Shown: positions 8,064 to 16,065 of the stretch, piece by piece
How positions within the stretch are numbered: the stretch's first letter is position 1
How the letters are laid out: the number at the start of each line of letters is the position of its first letter
Assembly (NCBI GenBank): GCA_964247295.1
Contig: CAXTTV010000029.1
Coordinates: forward strand, 1 to 33,661
Direction of reading: 5' to 3'
From: CAXTTV01 sp964247295
GTDB taxonomy: Bacteria; Chloroflexota; Ktedonobacteria; Ktedonobacterales; Ktedonobacteraceae
Length of the DNA: 33,661 bases
The notes under the pieces: model-generated
Told to the model about the DNA's origin: nothing
The model's database searches: none
Seen by the model: only the letters and a program-made list of their open reading frames with translations
Made by a program: the position numbers and the translations under genes

Positions 8064-8870
8064 TTATTTTTTTGGGGTCGAATGCGGACAGATAAACGGC
8101 CAGAGAACGCATTTCTGCCTGGGCTTGGGCGTAACCGTCGGCTTTTGACTAAGCGGCGTCGCGGTCGCTCCCACTCCCGGCCCTGGCGTTGTTCCTGGTG
8201 TCCCCGTTACTCCCACTCCCGGTGTGGCTGTGACACTCAAAACGGGGGTAGGAGTTTTGGGTGGGGGCATTGCGCTGGCTGTCGGCGAGGGTAATGGATC
8301 TAGTTTCGGCTGCACATGGCGCGGTAAACTATTTGTTGGCACAAGACCCATCTTTAAGTTGGGCTGGACCAAAGTCTCTGCTTTAATGTACCGATCCACT
8401 TCCAAATCTACATTTTTCATTGTAAGATGATGTATCGTTCCCCCAAATACTAAGACGAGAAGATCTAACTTGTTTGTGAAGCTGCCTAACGCGGTCCCTA
8501 TATCTTTAAAAACAGAGGCTCTGATCTGCAATTTGGTCCCGGTCGTCTCTCCAGGTGCGTTTAATACTATTGAGAGATCATTGGTTATCTTATGGCTGAT
8601 ACTTACGTTTGTCATTTTCGCTGAACCAAAAGTTAAGGTTGGATGCAAAAGATCCGGCAATACATGCAAATTTACGCTATATGCGTCTATGTGTGTCGCT
8701 CGGAAAATCCATGGCCCACTCCCTCCATCAAGCTGCGCTCGTTTCTCAATTACCTGATGTTCTGACGCTGCTCTGGTAACCGATGGGACCGGTACAAAGG
8801 CGAGAAATAATGACAGGGAGATGAGTAGGAGTATTCCAAATGTCAGAAGTAGTGTCCGGGAAGAGTACAT
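8064..8870 (-). CDS. Secreted or anchored protein with Pro/Thr-rich tail, possible distant DUF6230 paralogue
   Basis: 268 residues, not assignable to a known family with confidence. An N-terminal hydrophobic segment (about residues 8-30) followed by VTRAASEH looks like a signal peptide. Residues 36-175 are predicted to be beta-rich. The last 90 residues are Pro/Thr/Gly-rich (TPTPVLSVTATPGVGV type), like cell-wall-spanning stalks, and end in a short Cys-containing segment (QKCVLWPFICPH). One stretch (NVSISHKITNDLSIVLNAPG) resembles the DUF6230 neighbour (SLVISKKLPVPMVGDVSINL), with similar spacing to a later NxxL/NVDL segment, so a distant relationship is plausible. It is the third gene after DUF6114 and DUF6230 on the same strand, 190 bp after the latter, with its own GAGGAG Shine-Dalgarno and a terminator behind it. 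Confidence 0.7.
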   Translation of the reverse strand: MYSSRTLLLTFGILLLISLSLFLAFVPVPSVTRAASEHQVIEKRAQLDGGSGPWIFRATHIDAYSVNLHVLPDLLHPTLTFGSAKMTNVSISHKITNDLSIVLNAPGETTGTKLQIRASVFKDIGTALGSFTNKLDLLVLVFGGTIHHLTMKNVDLEVDRYIKAETLVQPNLKMGLVPTNSLPRHVQPKLDPLPSPTASAMPPPKTPTPVLSVTATPGVGVTGTPGTTPGPGVGATATPLSQKPTVTPKPRQKCVLWPFICPHSTPKK

Positions 8871-9060
8871 TCTTTTTTACTCCTCATTGAATAAAAAACC
8901 CTGAGAGCCTTTACCATAAAGGAAAAAAGCTATAGCATAGCTGCATGCACATAATATTCAATCAAGAATAGAAAAGGCGCTGGCAGAAGAAATAGAGAAC
9001 TTGCGTAGGCCCAGGGTCGGAAGGATATAAATGTCGATCTATACCCTCCAAGTTTTTTGT

Positions 9061-9609
9061 TTAGTGGTTGATGGTTAATGTGAGATTCGGCAGTGTGATG
9101 TTGCTGGCAATCAGATACGGAGAATTAATGTTGGCGTTGTTAAGGGTGGTCTTGGGCGCGTTTAAGTCCATCCCTTGCCCACCAGAACTCAACAAAAGGT
9201 TGCTAAATTTCGCTTCGTCTACACCAAAACTTGCCATATCAATGGTCAAACCGTTGATTGAGACCGGGATGTTTTTACCTGCTCCTAGGTTGATGCTGAC
9301 ATCTCCTACCATTGGCACTGGAAGTTTTTTGCTGATAACCAGGGAGTTGATTGTACAGTCCATCTGCGATACACCCACCGGGGAGGCGTTGTCTACCTGC
9401 GATAAACCAGGATAGAGTTTGAAGTTTGATCCGTTGAGGGTGCTTGCCTGGACGCTGAAGGGAACAGGGATCGCTGCCGCCATTGCTACGGCCCCTTGCG
9501 AGACCATGACGAGTAATCCACTGAGTAAGAACATACCCGCTAAAAAGACAAGCCAGAAGGTCTTTAAATCGGTTTTTCCGATCATCGGTGTCTCTGCTGC
9601 TACGTTCAT
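9061..9609 (-). CDS. DUF6230 family exported/membrane-anchored protein
   Basis: 182 residues from ATG 9609, which has AAAGGA eight bases upstream; a longer in-frame start at 9726 would overlap the previous gene and lacks such a site. Basic N-terminus (GKTDLKTF), a hydrophobic segment at about residues 18-42, then AMAAAIPVPFSVQAS and a beta-rich body with repeated N-x-x-L elements (NNANINSPYLIASNITLPNLTL). This matches the DUF6230 pattern known from Streptomyces, where the gene stands next to DUF6114, as it does here (gap 94 bp). In databases such proteins are sometimes named cholesterol esterase without support. The body is probably outside the cell. Function unknown. Confidence 0.8.
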   Translation of the reverse strand: MNVAAETPMIGKTDLKTFWLVFLAGMFLLSGLLVMVSQGAVAMAAAIPVPFSVQASTLNGSNFKLYPGLSQVDNASPVGVSQMDCTINSLVISKKLPVPMVGDVSINLGAGKNIPVSINGLTIDMASFGVDEAKFSNLLLSSGGQGMDLNAPKTTLNNANINSPYLIASNITLPNLTLTINH

Positions 9610-9703
9610 AAAATAGTCCTTTATATTCCGCCGAGAAAGATTGGCACGCTTCCACGGCTTTCTTAGTATTGTTCTTAATACCCTGTCTTTACGTGAAATC
9701 TTT

Positions 9704-10633
9704 TTATACTGCTGATTTGCGATCAATCTGTACAGTTGGCTCGACGATTTTACTCGCTCTTACTGGTCTCCAGGCAACTCCCAATGCTCCTCCTACCAAC
9801 CCAAATAACATGCCTATTCCAAATCCACCTAGTGCGACTAGGAGTGAGATTAATGCCAGTACGACTCCAACCGATCCGGTGATCACTGCGTGCGCTGGCG
9901 AAAGTAATTGAATTAATCCCATTACTACGAGTAATGCTCCTACTAGAACTCCTGCCCAGATCGGACTACCCGGCAAAAAGGAGAATTGCAACAGGCTCAC
10001 TGGTCCCCATAAGACCAATATCCCTGATAAGATGAGCAGGATCGAACCCGCAAATGGCCGCGTCCGTCTCCACAACCGAAATTTGGACCAGGTTTGCCAT
10101 TCCGCTACCTCTCCCAGGACGGCTTTCGGCTCCGTAATACTCTCTAAGCGCGTCAAGCGCATTCGCCCAGATAATGAGGATAAACTAAAACGCTTCTCAC
10201 CTCCTTGTGAAGAAGTTTGGAGAATATGGAAGGCTGCATCAATTAACGTTTGCAGCATGAAGGTGTGCTCTAACAAGATCGCCGGGTCTCCACGACGCAG
10301 GACAAGCTTCTGCTGGGTTAAGGCTTCCGCTACTGTGAGACTACCATTTAGTAAAAGTTTCCAGGTTACTGGCTCTCCTGCTATAATATAAGGCGTTGCT
10401 TCAAGATCTTCGGCTGTCGGTATTCGTATCGCACCTACAGCTCCCAAAGTTAAAATAAATACGATCCTTTGTGGTACCTCCTGGGTACCCTCCCCCAACG
10501 AGAGAGATGAGAAGATGATGCTGGTCTCCCAATTAAATACTTCAGACTCCACATTGCTACGTCGCAATGCTACTAACCAATCCATTGGCTTCCGACCTAC
10601 AAAGGTCGCCTGGTTAATACTGGAAACGACCAT
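9704..10633 (-). CDS. DUF6114 membrane protein with an extra N-terminal domain
   Basis: 309 residues. The C-terminal part (about 185-309) is a DUF6114 domain: it opens with FRLWRRTRPFAGSILLILSG, has four TM helices and closes with GGFGIGMLFGLVGGALGVAWRP, the family signature. Streptomyces DUF6114 proteins are mostly only this domain. Here about 180 soluble residues precede it. The stretch GEPVTWKLLLNGSLTVAEAL followed by a KLVLRRGDPAILLEH segment vaguely recalls SCP2-type sterol/lipid carrier domains (a G...sL..A...gkl.l.Gd pattern); this is a weak reading by eye. Strong Shine-Dalgarno GAAGGAGAG before ATG 10633. First gene of a likely operon with DUF6230 and the gene at 8064. The TetR-type palindrome at 10845-10873 is upstream. 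Confidence 0.8.
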   Translation of the reverse strand: MVVSSINQATFVGRKPMDWLVALRRSNVESEVFNWETSIIFSSLSLGEGTQEVPQRIVFILTLGAVGAIRIPTAEDLEATPYIIAGEPVTWKLLLNGSLTVAEALTQQKLVLRRGDPAILLEHTFMLQTLIDAAFHILQTSSQGGEKRFSLSSLSGRMRLTRLESITEPKAVLGEVAEWQTWSKFRLWRRTRPFAGSILLILSGILVLWGPVSLLQFSFLPGSPIWAGVLVGALLVVMGLIQLLSPAHAVITGSVGVVLALISLLVALGGFGIGMLFGLVGGALGVAWRPVRASKIVEPTVQIDRKSAV

Positions 10634-10844
10634 ATACTCTCCTTCGGTATATTGCGCCCGTTCACATATGCGATATTCTTAATTCTAGAGGCTGTCTATA
10701 AATCTATACAGTTCAATAAAATTCTTACGAGGGAAACGCTATGTACTTACAATCCTCTTAAATCCATATCTCTAAATACGCCAATGTACTAGAGATCTAA
10801 AAGAGATGCCAGCCTTCTTTATCGTCTGTACACGTTCTCTTTAA

Positions 10845-10873
10845 TTAAAGTGACTGACTATCAGTCACTTTAA
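10845..10873. promoter_or_regulatory. 29-bp perfect palindrome, candidate TetR operator
   Basis: Arms TTAAAGTGACTGA (10845-10857) and its exact complement (10861-10873) flank CTA. The core TGACTGA-CTA-TCAGTCA has the size and style of TetR-family operators. It stands in the 310-bp gap between the TetR gene (stop at 10944) and DUF6114 (start at 10633), 212 bp before the latter, which fits control of the DUF6114-DUF6230 genes by the adjacent regulator. It could also act as a terminator hairpin for the TetR gene, but no T-tract follows on the minus strand. Nothing else clear was seen in 10634-10943 apart from AT-rich promoter-like DNA. Confidence 0.65.
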
Positions 10874-10943
10874 CAGGATAGAGGAATTATACAGAATGTT
10901 ACACAAAAAAGTCAATGTCATGTAGAGGTATAGGAAAAGTAGC

Positions 10944-11531
10944 TTATACTACCTTCAGCGCGCTGCGAATAAAACGAGCGGTTTCTTCTGCGTATTCATG
11001 TGGAGCTATTTTTGAATTATTCATGTAGCATTCATAGGCGGCGTGGTATACTAGCCCAACAATCAATTTTCCTGCAATAACGGGGTTTACTTCAGGGTCT
11101 ATCCCTCCACGTTCCTGCGTTCTTTTCACAAGTTCGGATATGAATGTGTCGTAAGAGGAAAAAAAATGTTCACGCTCGGTTTCTGCGTTCGGCATGTTAA
11201 TTCCAAAGATAATGACGTTTAATACGTCCTGATACTCTCCTAATAATTTGAAGGCGACATGAACACACGCATCAATAAGCTCCGCAACACTACTGGATTT
11301 TACATCTATCTCTCGAATAGCTTCTATTATACTGCCGCTCATTTCTCTGGAGAGCGCGGATATCAGTGCATACTTCGATTGAAAGTAAAGGTAAAAGGTT
11401 CCTTGCGCTACACCTACCCGAGCAACAATCTCTGAAATGGTTGCGGCCTCAAATCCTTTCTCGGCGAAAACTTCCCTGGCGGCTGTAAGTAATTCACTAT
11501 ATCTATTGGCTTTATTTCTCGTGTGAGCCAT
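10944..11531 (-). CDS. TetR/AcrR family transcriptional regulator
   Basis: 195 residues, normal TetR length. The N-terminal helix-turn-helix domain (about residues 8-55) contains FEAATISEIVARVGVAQGTFYLYFQSKYAL, the canonical TetR_N pattern with the recognition helix GTFYLYF. The C-terminal domain (about 75-195) is helical and variable, with an MNSKIAPHEYAEETARFI ending seen in AcrR/FadR-like members; the ligand is not predictable. It is transcribed towards the DUF6114 operon, and the perfect palindrome at 10845-10873 lies between the two, so the operon is the obvious target. Shine-Dalgarno weak. Confidence 0.93.
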   Translation of the reverse strand: MAHTRNKANRYSELLTAAREVFAEKGFEAATISEIVARVGVAQGTFYLYFQSKYALISALSREMSGSIIEAIREIDVKSSSVAELIDACVHVAFKLLGEYQDVLNVIIFGINMPNAETEREHFFSSYDTFISELVKRTQERGGIDPEVNPVIAGKLIVGLVYHAAYECYMNNSKIAPHEYAEETARFIRSALKVV

Positions 11532-11599
11532 GGAAAATGTTCCAACTCTCTAGATGCTTCTCTTTTCAGAATGTACTTCGATTATATGCGCCTGACGAT

Positions 11600-11630
11600 A
11601 GATAAGGACACGTGTCCAGCGCCCTTATCT
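11600..11630 (-). terminator. Hairpin downstream of purU
   Basis: Inverted repeat AGATAAGG / CCTTATCT (11600-11607 and 11623-11630), 16 bases past the purU stop codon, with a 15-base loop containing the palindrome GGACACGTGTCC (11606-11617 region). No T-tract follows, so it may be a weak terminator or a regulatory site for the TetR gene beyond it. Confidence 0.35.
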
Positions 11631-11645
11631 TTATCCAAACTTCAA

Positions 11646-12506
11646 TTAGAATACGATGGTTTTGTTCCCATATACAAGTACACGGTTCTCTGTGTGTAGA
11701 CGCACAGCCTCTGCCAGTACCCGCCGCTCTACGTCTCTTCCTTTGCGGACAAGATCATCTACGGTATCGCGGTGATCACTGTGAATTACGTCCTGGGCAA
11801 TGATCGGCCCTTCGTCCAGGTTGCTGGTAATATAGTGGGCGGTGGCTCCTATCAATTTTACTCCCCGCTCAAACGCTCGCGCATACGGGTTTGCCCCTAC
11901 AAATGCCGGCAAAAAACTATGATGAATATTGATGATTTTGTTTATGTATACGTCCACCAGCACAGGCTCTAGTATCTGCATGTACCGCGCAAGTATGAGA
12001 AAATCTACTTTGTCCGCGATAAAGTCCAGGATCTTCTCCTGGTCCTGATGACGCTGCTCCTTTTTGATGGGGAAATGGTAATAGGGTATGCTATACATCT
12101 GAGCTAACGGCTCTAGATCCCGATGATTGCTGATGATGAAGGGGATCTCCATGTCTAACTCCCCACTCTTCCAGCGCCACAGTAAATCTGTGAGACAATG
12201 ATCCAGCTTAGAAACGAATATTCCTGCTCTCTTACGTTTCTCTGAATAATGCAGGCTCCACTCCATTTGAAAACGTTCGGCAACCTGGGCAAATGCACTG
12301 GCAAGGTTCTCTCGCTTTATTGTAAGGCTGTCTTCTGCAACGGTTATTCGCATGAAAAAGGTGCCGTTGTGATGGTTGGTTGAATACTGATTGGACTCAA
12401 TGATGTTCCCGTGATGCTCGTAGATGAACCCTGAGACGGCTGAGACGATTCCTGGCTGATCTGGACAGGAAATTAATACGGTTATTAAATTATATTCGCT
12501 TGACAC
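11646..12506 (-). CDS. purU: Formyltetrahydrofolate deformylase
   Basis: 286 residues, standard PurU length. It hydrolyses 10-formyltetrahydrofolate to formate and tetrahydrofolate, supplying formate for PurT and balancing one-carbon pools. An N-terminal ACT domain (about 7-85) contains LISCPDQPGIVSAVSGFIYEH. The formyltransferase catalytic domain (about 90-286) has INIHHSFLPAFVGANPYARA with the catalytic His, and TSNLDEGPIIAQD with the catalytic Asp. The start is GTG at 12506; the ATG just upstream runs into a stop at once. Single gene: 137 bp separate it from the previous gene on the same strand. Confidence 0.95.
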   Translation of the reverse strand: MSSEYNLITVLISCPDQPGIVSAVSGFIYEHHGNIIESNQYSTNHHNGTFFMRITVAEDSLTIKRENLASAFAQVAERFQMEWSLHYSEKRKRAGIFVSKLDHCLTDLLWRWKSGELDMEIPFIISNHRDLEPLAQMYSIPYYHFPIKKEQRHQDQEKILDFIADKVDFLILARYMQILEPVLVDVYINKIINIHHSFLPAFVGANPYARAFERGVKLIGATAHYITSNLDEGPIIAQDVIHSDHRDTVDDLVRKGRDVERRVLAEAVRLHTENRVLVYGNKTIVF

Positions 12507-12642
12507 TAAGGCATTTCCACCCTTTCAATAAATGTACGGCGCTTCCCACTAGTATGAACGTTTTTGATCCACTTATCACTCCTTACCCCTATCTATCAGC
12601 TCGGCCTGCCTTTAAGTAAGAAAGGCAAACCCATTTTTTTTA

Positions 12643-13095
12643 TTAGATGGTAAGGATGACAACAGGGATCTCCCTCGGGGTCCGCTTCTGATAATCATTG
12701 TAACCTGGATACTTTAGGGAGAATAAAGACCAGAGACGCTGCCTCTCTCCTGGATCAGCTTCACGCGCTGTGACTGCTAATCTCCTCCCTCGAATCTGGA
12801 CAATTGCCTCTGGGTTGGCTTTAAGGTTTAACCACCACGCCGGATGCTTCTCTGTCCCTCCGTTTGAGGCAATAAGGACGATCCGATTGTCATCCATCAT
12901 GTAGATCAAAGGGATGATCCGCTTCTGGCCACTCTTCCGTCCAATGGTTTCTAATAATAGCACTGGATTTCCTACAAGTCGGCCTAGAAGTCGACCTTGT
13001 GATAGCTTGTAGAGAAATACATGCAGATCTGTGAGGTACTTCTGCCCCTTTAAGGGCGGCCTTGGCTCTGATTTTGTTTGCTCTGAAACTGCCAT
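12643..13095 (-). CDS. Deazaflavin (F420)-dependent nitroreductase family (DDN-like) oxidoreductase
   Basis: 150 residues, full length for the DDN family (split beta-barrel). Typical features are LETIGRKSGQKRIIPLIYM (about 46-65), the VLIASNGGTEKHPAWWLNLKANPEA block (about 72-97), the VTAREADPGERQRLW segment, and a terminal PVVILT. Members use coenzyme F420H2 to reduce quinones or nitro compounds, so the organism may make F420, although no F420 biosynthesis gene is visible here. It is 74 bp after the Gfo/Idh/MocA gene on the same strand and may be the last gene of an EamA - oxidoreductase - DDN transcript. AGGAG precedes the ATG. Confidence 0.92.
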   Translation of the reverse strand: MAVSEQTKSEPRPPLKGQKYLTDLHVFLYKLSQGRLLGRLVGNPVLLLETIGRKSGQKRIIPLIYMMDDNRIVLIASNGGTEKHPAWWLNLKANPEAIVQIRGRRLAVTAREADPGERQRLWSLFSLKYPGYNDYQKRTPREIPVVILTI

Positions 13096-13169
13096 ACTAT
13101 CCGTTTCTCCTGTATCTTTTTATGGTGTTCTACTAATTCTACCATCTCTTATACTCTGCAAACATAAGG

Positions 13170-14246
13170 TTAAAGGGAAATGACGCTACCAGTCCTGTGA
13201 CTTTCTTGAGCTGCTGCGATTACTTGTATGACTGGTAGCGCGCTCTCAGGATCTACCGGTACTGGCCCTCCTTTGAGAATCGCGTCTCTCAGTAAACGAT
13301 AAAACTGCGGATACGCTCCCGGCAAGGTCTCGACTTTCCCATCTATATGCAATCCCTTGATCTCACTTGAGATATGACCCCACATCTGCTCTGGCTCCTT
13401 ACCCCAGTCTGTCCCTCCTGGTTGCTCACCAGACCGTAAAGCGTCTTCCTGCGGATCTAATCCCCATTTCTCAAAGGTTCCCTGGATTCCTGTCAATCGC
13501 TTGGTTGGTTCTAACAAACGCGCGAGAGTACTCATCCAAAGGTGCGCGTGAATGCCACTGGCAAAGGTGAGGGCGACAAAACTATCATCGTCGACTTTCG
13601 CTCCAACTCTCCGCTTCGGTAACTCTGCATACACACGCGTTGGCTTCCCAAAAAGCTGCAAGGCCTGGTCTATGAGATGACTCCCCAGATCATATATGTT
13701 CCCCCCTGCATCCTGCATGTCGTCGCTTTCCTTCCAGCTCTCTTTGACTACTGGCCGATACCTGTCAAATCTGGATTCATATCTGGCTATTGGCCCCAAC
13801 AGGTCCTGCTTCATGATGCTGCGTATGGTTAAAAAGTCGCCGTCCCACCGCCTGTTCTGATAAACTGACAATAATTTTCCTGTCTTTTTACTGGCGGCGA
13901 TCAACCGTTCTGCGTCTGTTGGGGTCGCGGCCATGGGTTTATCTATGACGGCGTGTAAACCCGCTTCCAACGCGGCTATCCCCAAGGGAACATGAAAGCG
14001 ATTGGGGGTGGTAACTACTACTAAATCATACTCACTGGCATCTTTCCAGAGCCCTTCTACTGTTCTGTACAATATGACTCCCGGATATTTGATCACAGCT
14101 TTTTCTCGGCGCTGAGCATTGTTTGTAACGATGGCTGCTAACTTTAATCCTGGAGTGGTGGAGATCAAGGGCGCATGAAAGGCTTCTCCTCCCAGCCCAT
14201 ACCCAATTACGGCTACTCGTATACTTTCTTTTTCCTGGTTTACCAT
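13170..14246 (-). CDS. Gfo/Idh/MocA family NAD(P)-dependent oxidoreductase
   Basis: 358 residues. The N-terminal Rossmann domain (about 9-130) has VIGYGLGGEAFHAPLI, an AIVTNN turn, VVVTTPNRFHVPLGIAALEAG and the conserved VIDKPMA with the family Lys. The C-terminal alpha/beta domain (about 135-355) includes YQNRRWDGDFLTIRSI, YESRFDRYRP and GGNIYDLGSHLIDQAL, with the typical Asp...His pair of the active site. Family members oxidise or reduce sugar-derived hydroxyls (inositol, glucose-fructose, deoxysugars). The YQNRRWDGDF and GSHLIDQ pattern is shared with E. coli YdgJ/YhhX-like enzymes. The gene begins 19 bp after the EamA gene, so co-transcription is likely. Substrate unknown. Confidence 0.93.
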   Translation of the reverse strand: MVNQEKESIRVAVIGYGLGGEAFHAPLISTTPGLKLAAIVTNNAQRREKAVIKYPGVILYRTVEGLWKDASEYDLVVVTTPNRFHVPLGIAALEAGLHAVIDKPMAATPTDAERLIAASKKTGKLLSVYQNRRWDGDFLTIRSIMKQDLLGPIARYESRFDRYRPVVKESWKESDDMQDAGGNIYDLGSHLIDQALQLFGKPTRVYAELPKRRVGAKVDDDSFVALTFASGIHAHLWMSTLARLLEPTKRLTGIQGTFEKWGLDPQEDALRSGEQPGGTDWGKEPEQMWGHISSEIKGLHIDGKVETLPGAYPQFYRLLRDAILKGGPVPVDPESALPVIQVIAAAQESHRTGSVISL

Positions 14247-14265
14247 GAAGATTCGTGCTCTCTTT

Positions 14266-15138
14266 CTATTGTATGTTTACACAACCAATTCCGGCGAGAA
14301 TGATGATAATCCCTATCCATTGGCTCCAACGCAATCTCTCTTTTAAAAATATCCAGGCAAGTACAACGGTTACTGCGCTAAATAGGGATGACAGGACACT
14401 TACTACAGAAACTTGCGCCAGGGTTAAACCAATTGCTGTTGCAACAAAGGCTGTTGTGTCTAATACTCCTACAATTGCGAGATTCCACCATACTCCCCCT
14501 TTCGGCATTTTGAGCTCCTGATGCAGGGGTCTCGCAAGCAAAAGTAAGACGATTGTGGTCTCTACACGAAAAATCCAGACAGGCCCAACTCCTCCCATTA
14601 TGGGTGCGACTCTTTCCCCCAATAACCAGAAGCAGACTCCATATCCAATAGCTGCGATGACTGCGAATAATACGCCGGGCGGCAATAAACCAGTGGACCG
14701 GTTCTGTACTTTCCCCACTGATCCAAAGGAGGTTGCGGTAAGAATCGCTCCTGGAATGATGACTCCCATTCCCGATAATTGCACTGGGCTTACTCGCTCT
14801 CCACTCAGTAAGGCCAGCACGACGGTTACTGCGGCATAACTGGCTCCCAATGGAGAGACAATTGACATGATACCTATCTCAAATGCTCGATACAGAGCGA
14901 GCGAGCTGATGGTGTTCAATAACGCTGCTAGTAATACCCAACCCCAGGTCTGAAGATCACTGCTGAGTAAACGCGATAGCTCTCCCGAGAGGCTGAGATA
15001 TCCTCCCAGTCCTACGATTCCAAAAAACTGCATAAAAAGCAATGTTCTATACGTACCTATCTCTCGCGTGGCGGATCGCGCATTAAAATCAGCAGCCCCC
15101 CAACTGAAAGCTGCAAATAAACCCAGGAGAATTCCCAT
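14266..15138 (-). CDS. EamA/DMT-superfamily transporter
   Basis: 290 residues from ATG 15138 (MGILLGLFAAFSWGAADF), preceded by AAGGAT. An upstream in-frame ATG at 15267 would add 43 polar residues unlike the family and has no Shine-Dalgarno. Ten hydrophobic helices in two EamA repeats: the first begins GLFAAFSWGAADFNAR; the second, after a short linker near residue 145 (VGKVQNRSTG), begins PPGVLFAVIAAIGYGVCFWL and ends with IFLKERLRWSQWIGIIIILAG. These drug/metabolite transporters usually export amino acids or other small metabolites. First gene of a likely three-gene unit with the oxidoreductase and DDN genes. Confidence 0.92.
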   Translation of the reverse strand: MGILLGLFAAFSWGAADFNARSATREIGTYRTLLFMQFFGIVGLGGYLSLSGELSRLLSSDLQTWGWVLLAALLNTISSLALYRAFEIGIMSIVSPLGASYAAVTVVLALLSGERVSPVQLSGMGVIIPGAILTATSFGSVGKVQNRSTGLLPPGVLFAVIAAIGYGVCFWLLGERVAPIMGGVGPVWIFRVETTIVLLLLARPLHQELKMPKGGVWWNLAIVGVLDTTAFVATAIGLTLAQVSVVSVLSSLFSAVTVVLAWIFLKERLRWSQWIGIIIILAGIGCVNIQ

Positions 15139-15481
15139 TGTTGATAGATCCTTGTGTGTATCACCCACCGCTACTCTATGAGATGATATCCATTCCGGTG
15201 GAGCAGACGCTGTTCCTTCCATAGTAGCACAGCGAGAATGTCTTATGAAAATTTCTACGCCTCTCACCCAGGATTATTTTATTCTGACAAGCGAGGGAGT
15301 CCAGGAGTGCACAACCCTCTGGCCCACTCACTTTCTCCCCCCCCTCGTCGCCGATGGCCGCTTAGAAAGAGAATGAAAGGATCAGGTTGACACCTTTTGG
15401 GCCGGTGATCCGTAAAAAGGACGTAGAAAACTTACGTTCAATTGAAGAGAAACTTGCCCTTTCTCAAGAGAGGATATCGCA
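15139..15481. other. Divergent intergenic region with a possible -35 element
   Basis: The 343-bp gap between the divergent EamA and PPOX-like genes must hold both promoters. A consensus TTGACA occurs at 15387-15392, but no convincing -10 follows at 16-18 bp. A run of C/T (about 15327-15352, nine C in a row) is G-rich on the minus strand. No gene, repeat or strong hairpin was seen. Confidence 0.4.
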
Positions 15482-15991
15482 ATGGAGCAAAAACCAACTT
15501 CTAGTGAAGAGATTCAACAACTCTGGGGGAAAATTAAAGATATTCATATCGCTATGATGACAACGATCGATACCGATGGTTCTCTTCATAGCCGCCCTAT
15601 GGCAACACAACAAAAAGATTTCGATGGCAATCTCTGGTTCTTTACTCAGGCCAGCGCCCCTAAGGTCCAGGAGATTAAAGAGTACGAGCAGATAAATCTT
15701 AGCTACTCTAAGACCAGTGATAACCTGTTCGTTTCAGTCTCCGGTACTTCTCAATTGGTTCGCGATCGCGCGAAGATGGCAGAGCTCTGGAACCCTATGT
15801 ATAAGGCATGGTTCCCCGGCGGCCTGGATGATCCCGAGATCGCTCTGCTAAAGGTCGATGTCCATAGCGCGGAATATTGGGATGCTCCCGGTAGCAAGAT
15901 GGTTTACCTGTTTAATATGGCCCGTTCTATGGTTACCGGCAAAAGCCCCGAAGGCCAGATCGGCGAGGATGTGAAAATTAAGGTTGATTAA
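15482..15991 (+). CDS. Pyridoxamine 5'-phosphate oxidase-like flavoprotein (general stress protein 26 type)
   Basis: 169 residues. FMN-binding split-barrel fold of the Pyrid_ox_like group: AMMTTIDTDGSLHSRPMATQ (about 24-43), NLWFFTQASAPKVQEI (about 50-65), INLSYSKTSDNLFVSVSGTSQLV (about 71-93), and the C-terminal LLKVDVHSAEYWDAPGSKMVYL typical of stress protein 26 homologues. Members bind FMN or flavin-like cofactors; true PNPOx activity is not expected because the enzyme-specific C-terminal region of PdxH is absent. GAGAGG lies about nine bases before ATG. Followed by a terminator-like hairpin and, 74 bp on, another split-barrel flavoprotein. Confidence 0.92.
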   Translation: MEQKPTSSEEIQQLWGKIKDIHIAMMTTIDTDGSLHSRPMATQQKDFDGNLWFFTQASAPKVQEIKEYEQINLSYSKTSDNLFVSVSGTSQLVRDRAKMAELWNPMYKAWFPGGLDDPEIALLKVDVHSAEYWDAPGSKMVYLFNMARSMVTGKSPEGQIGEDVKIKVD

Positions 15992-16007
15992 TTCCATTTC
16001 TTTGATT

Positions 16008-16047
16008 AAGAGGGCCGCCCTATCTAATCAGGGCTCCCTCTTTTCTT
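16008..16047 (+). terminator. Intrinsic terminator after the stress-protein-26-like gene
   Basis: Imperfect stem AAGAGGGC-GCCCT (16008-16021) with AGGGCTCCCTCTT (16030-16042), an 8-base loop, then TTTTCTTT. It lies 16 bases after the stop codon and 20 bases before the flavin reductase gene, so it may end the first transcript or act as a partial attenuator. Confidence 0.7.
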
Positions 16048-16065
16048 TGTTACGAAAGGGTCAGT

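Noticed and set aside
7791..8294. Plus-strand open frame between the zinc-ribbon gene and its neighbour
   Set aside because: Overlaps the well-supported minus-strand gene and its terminator, with low-complexity Arg-rich translation.
9610..9726. Longer N-terminus of the DUF6230 protein
   Set aside because: A strongly basic extension before the export signal, overlapping the previous gene; ATG 9609 has a good ribosome binding site.
12607..12627. TGCCTTT/AAAGGCA hairpin after the DDN-type gene as a terminator
   Set aside because: The T-run is on the plus-strand side, while the gene is on the minus strand, so it does not fit as its terminator.
15139..15267. 43-residue N-terminal extension of the EamA transporter
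   Set aside because: Polar and unlike the family, with no ribosome binding site; ATG 15138 begins the first TM helix directly.
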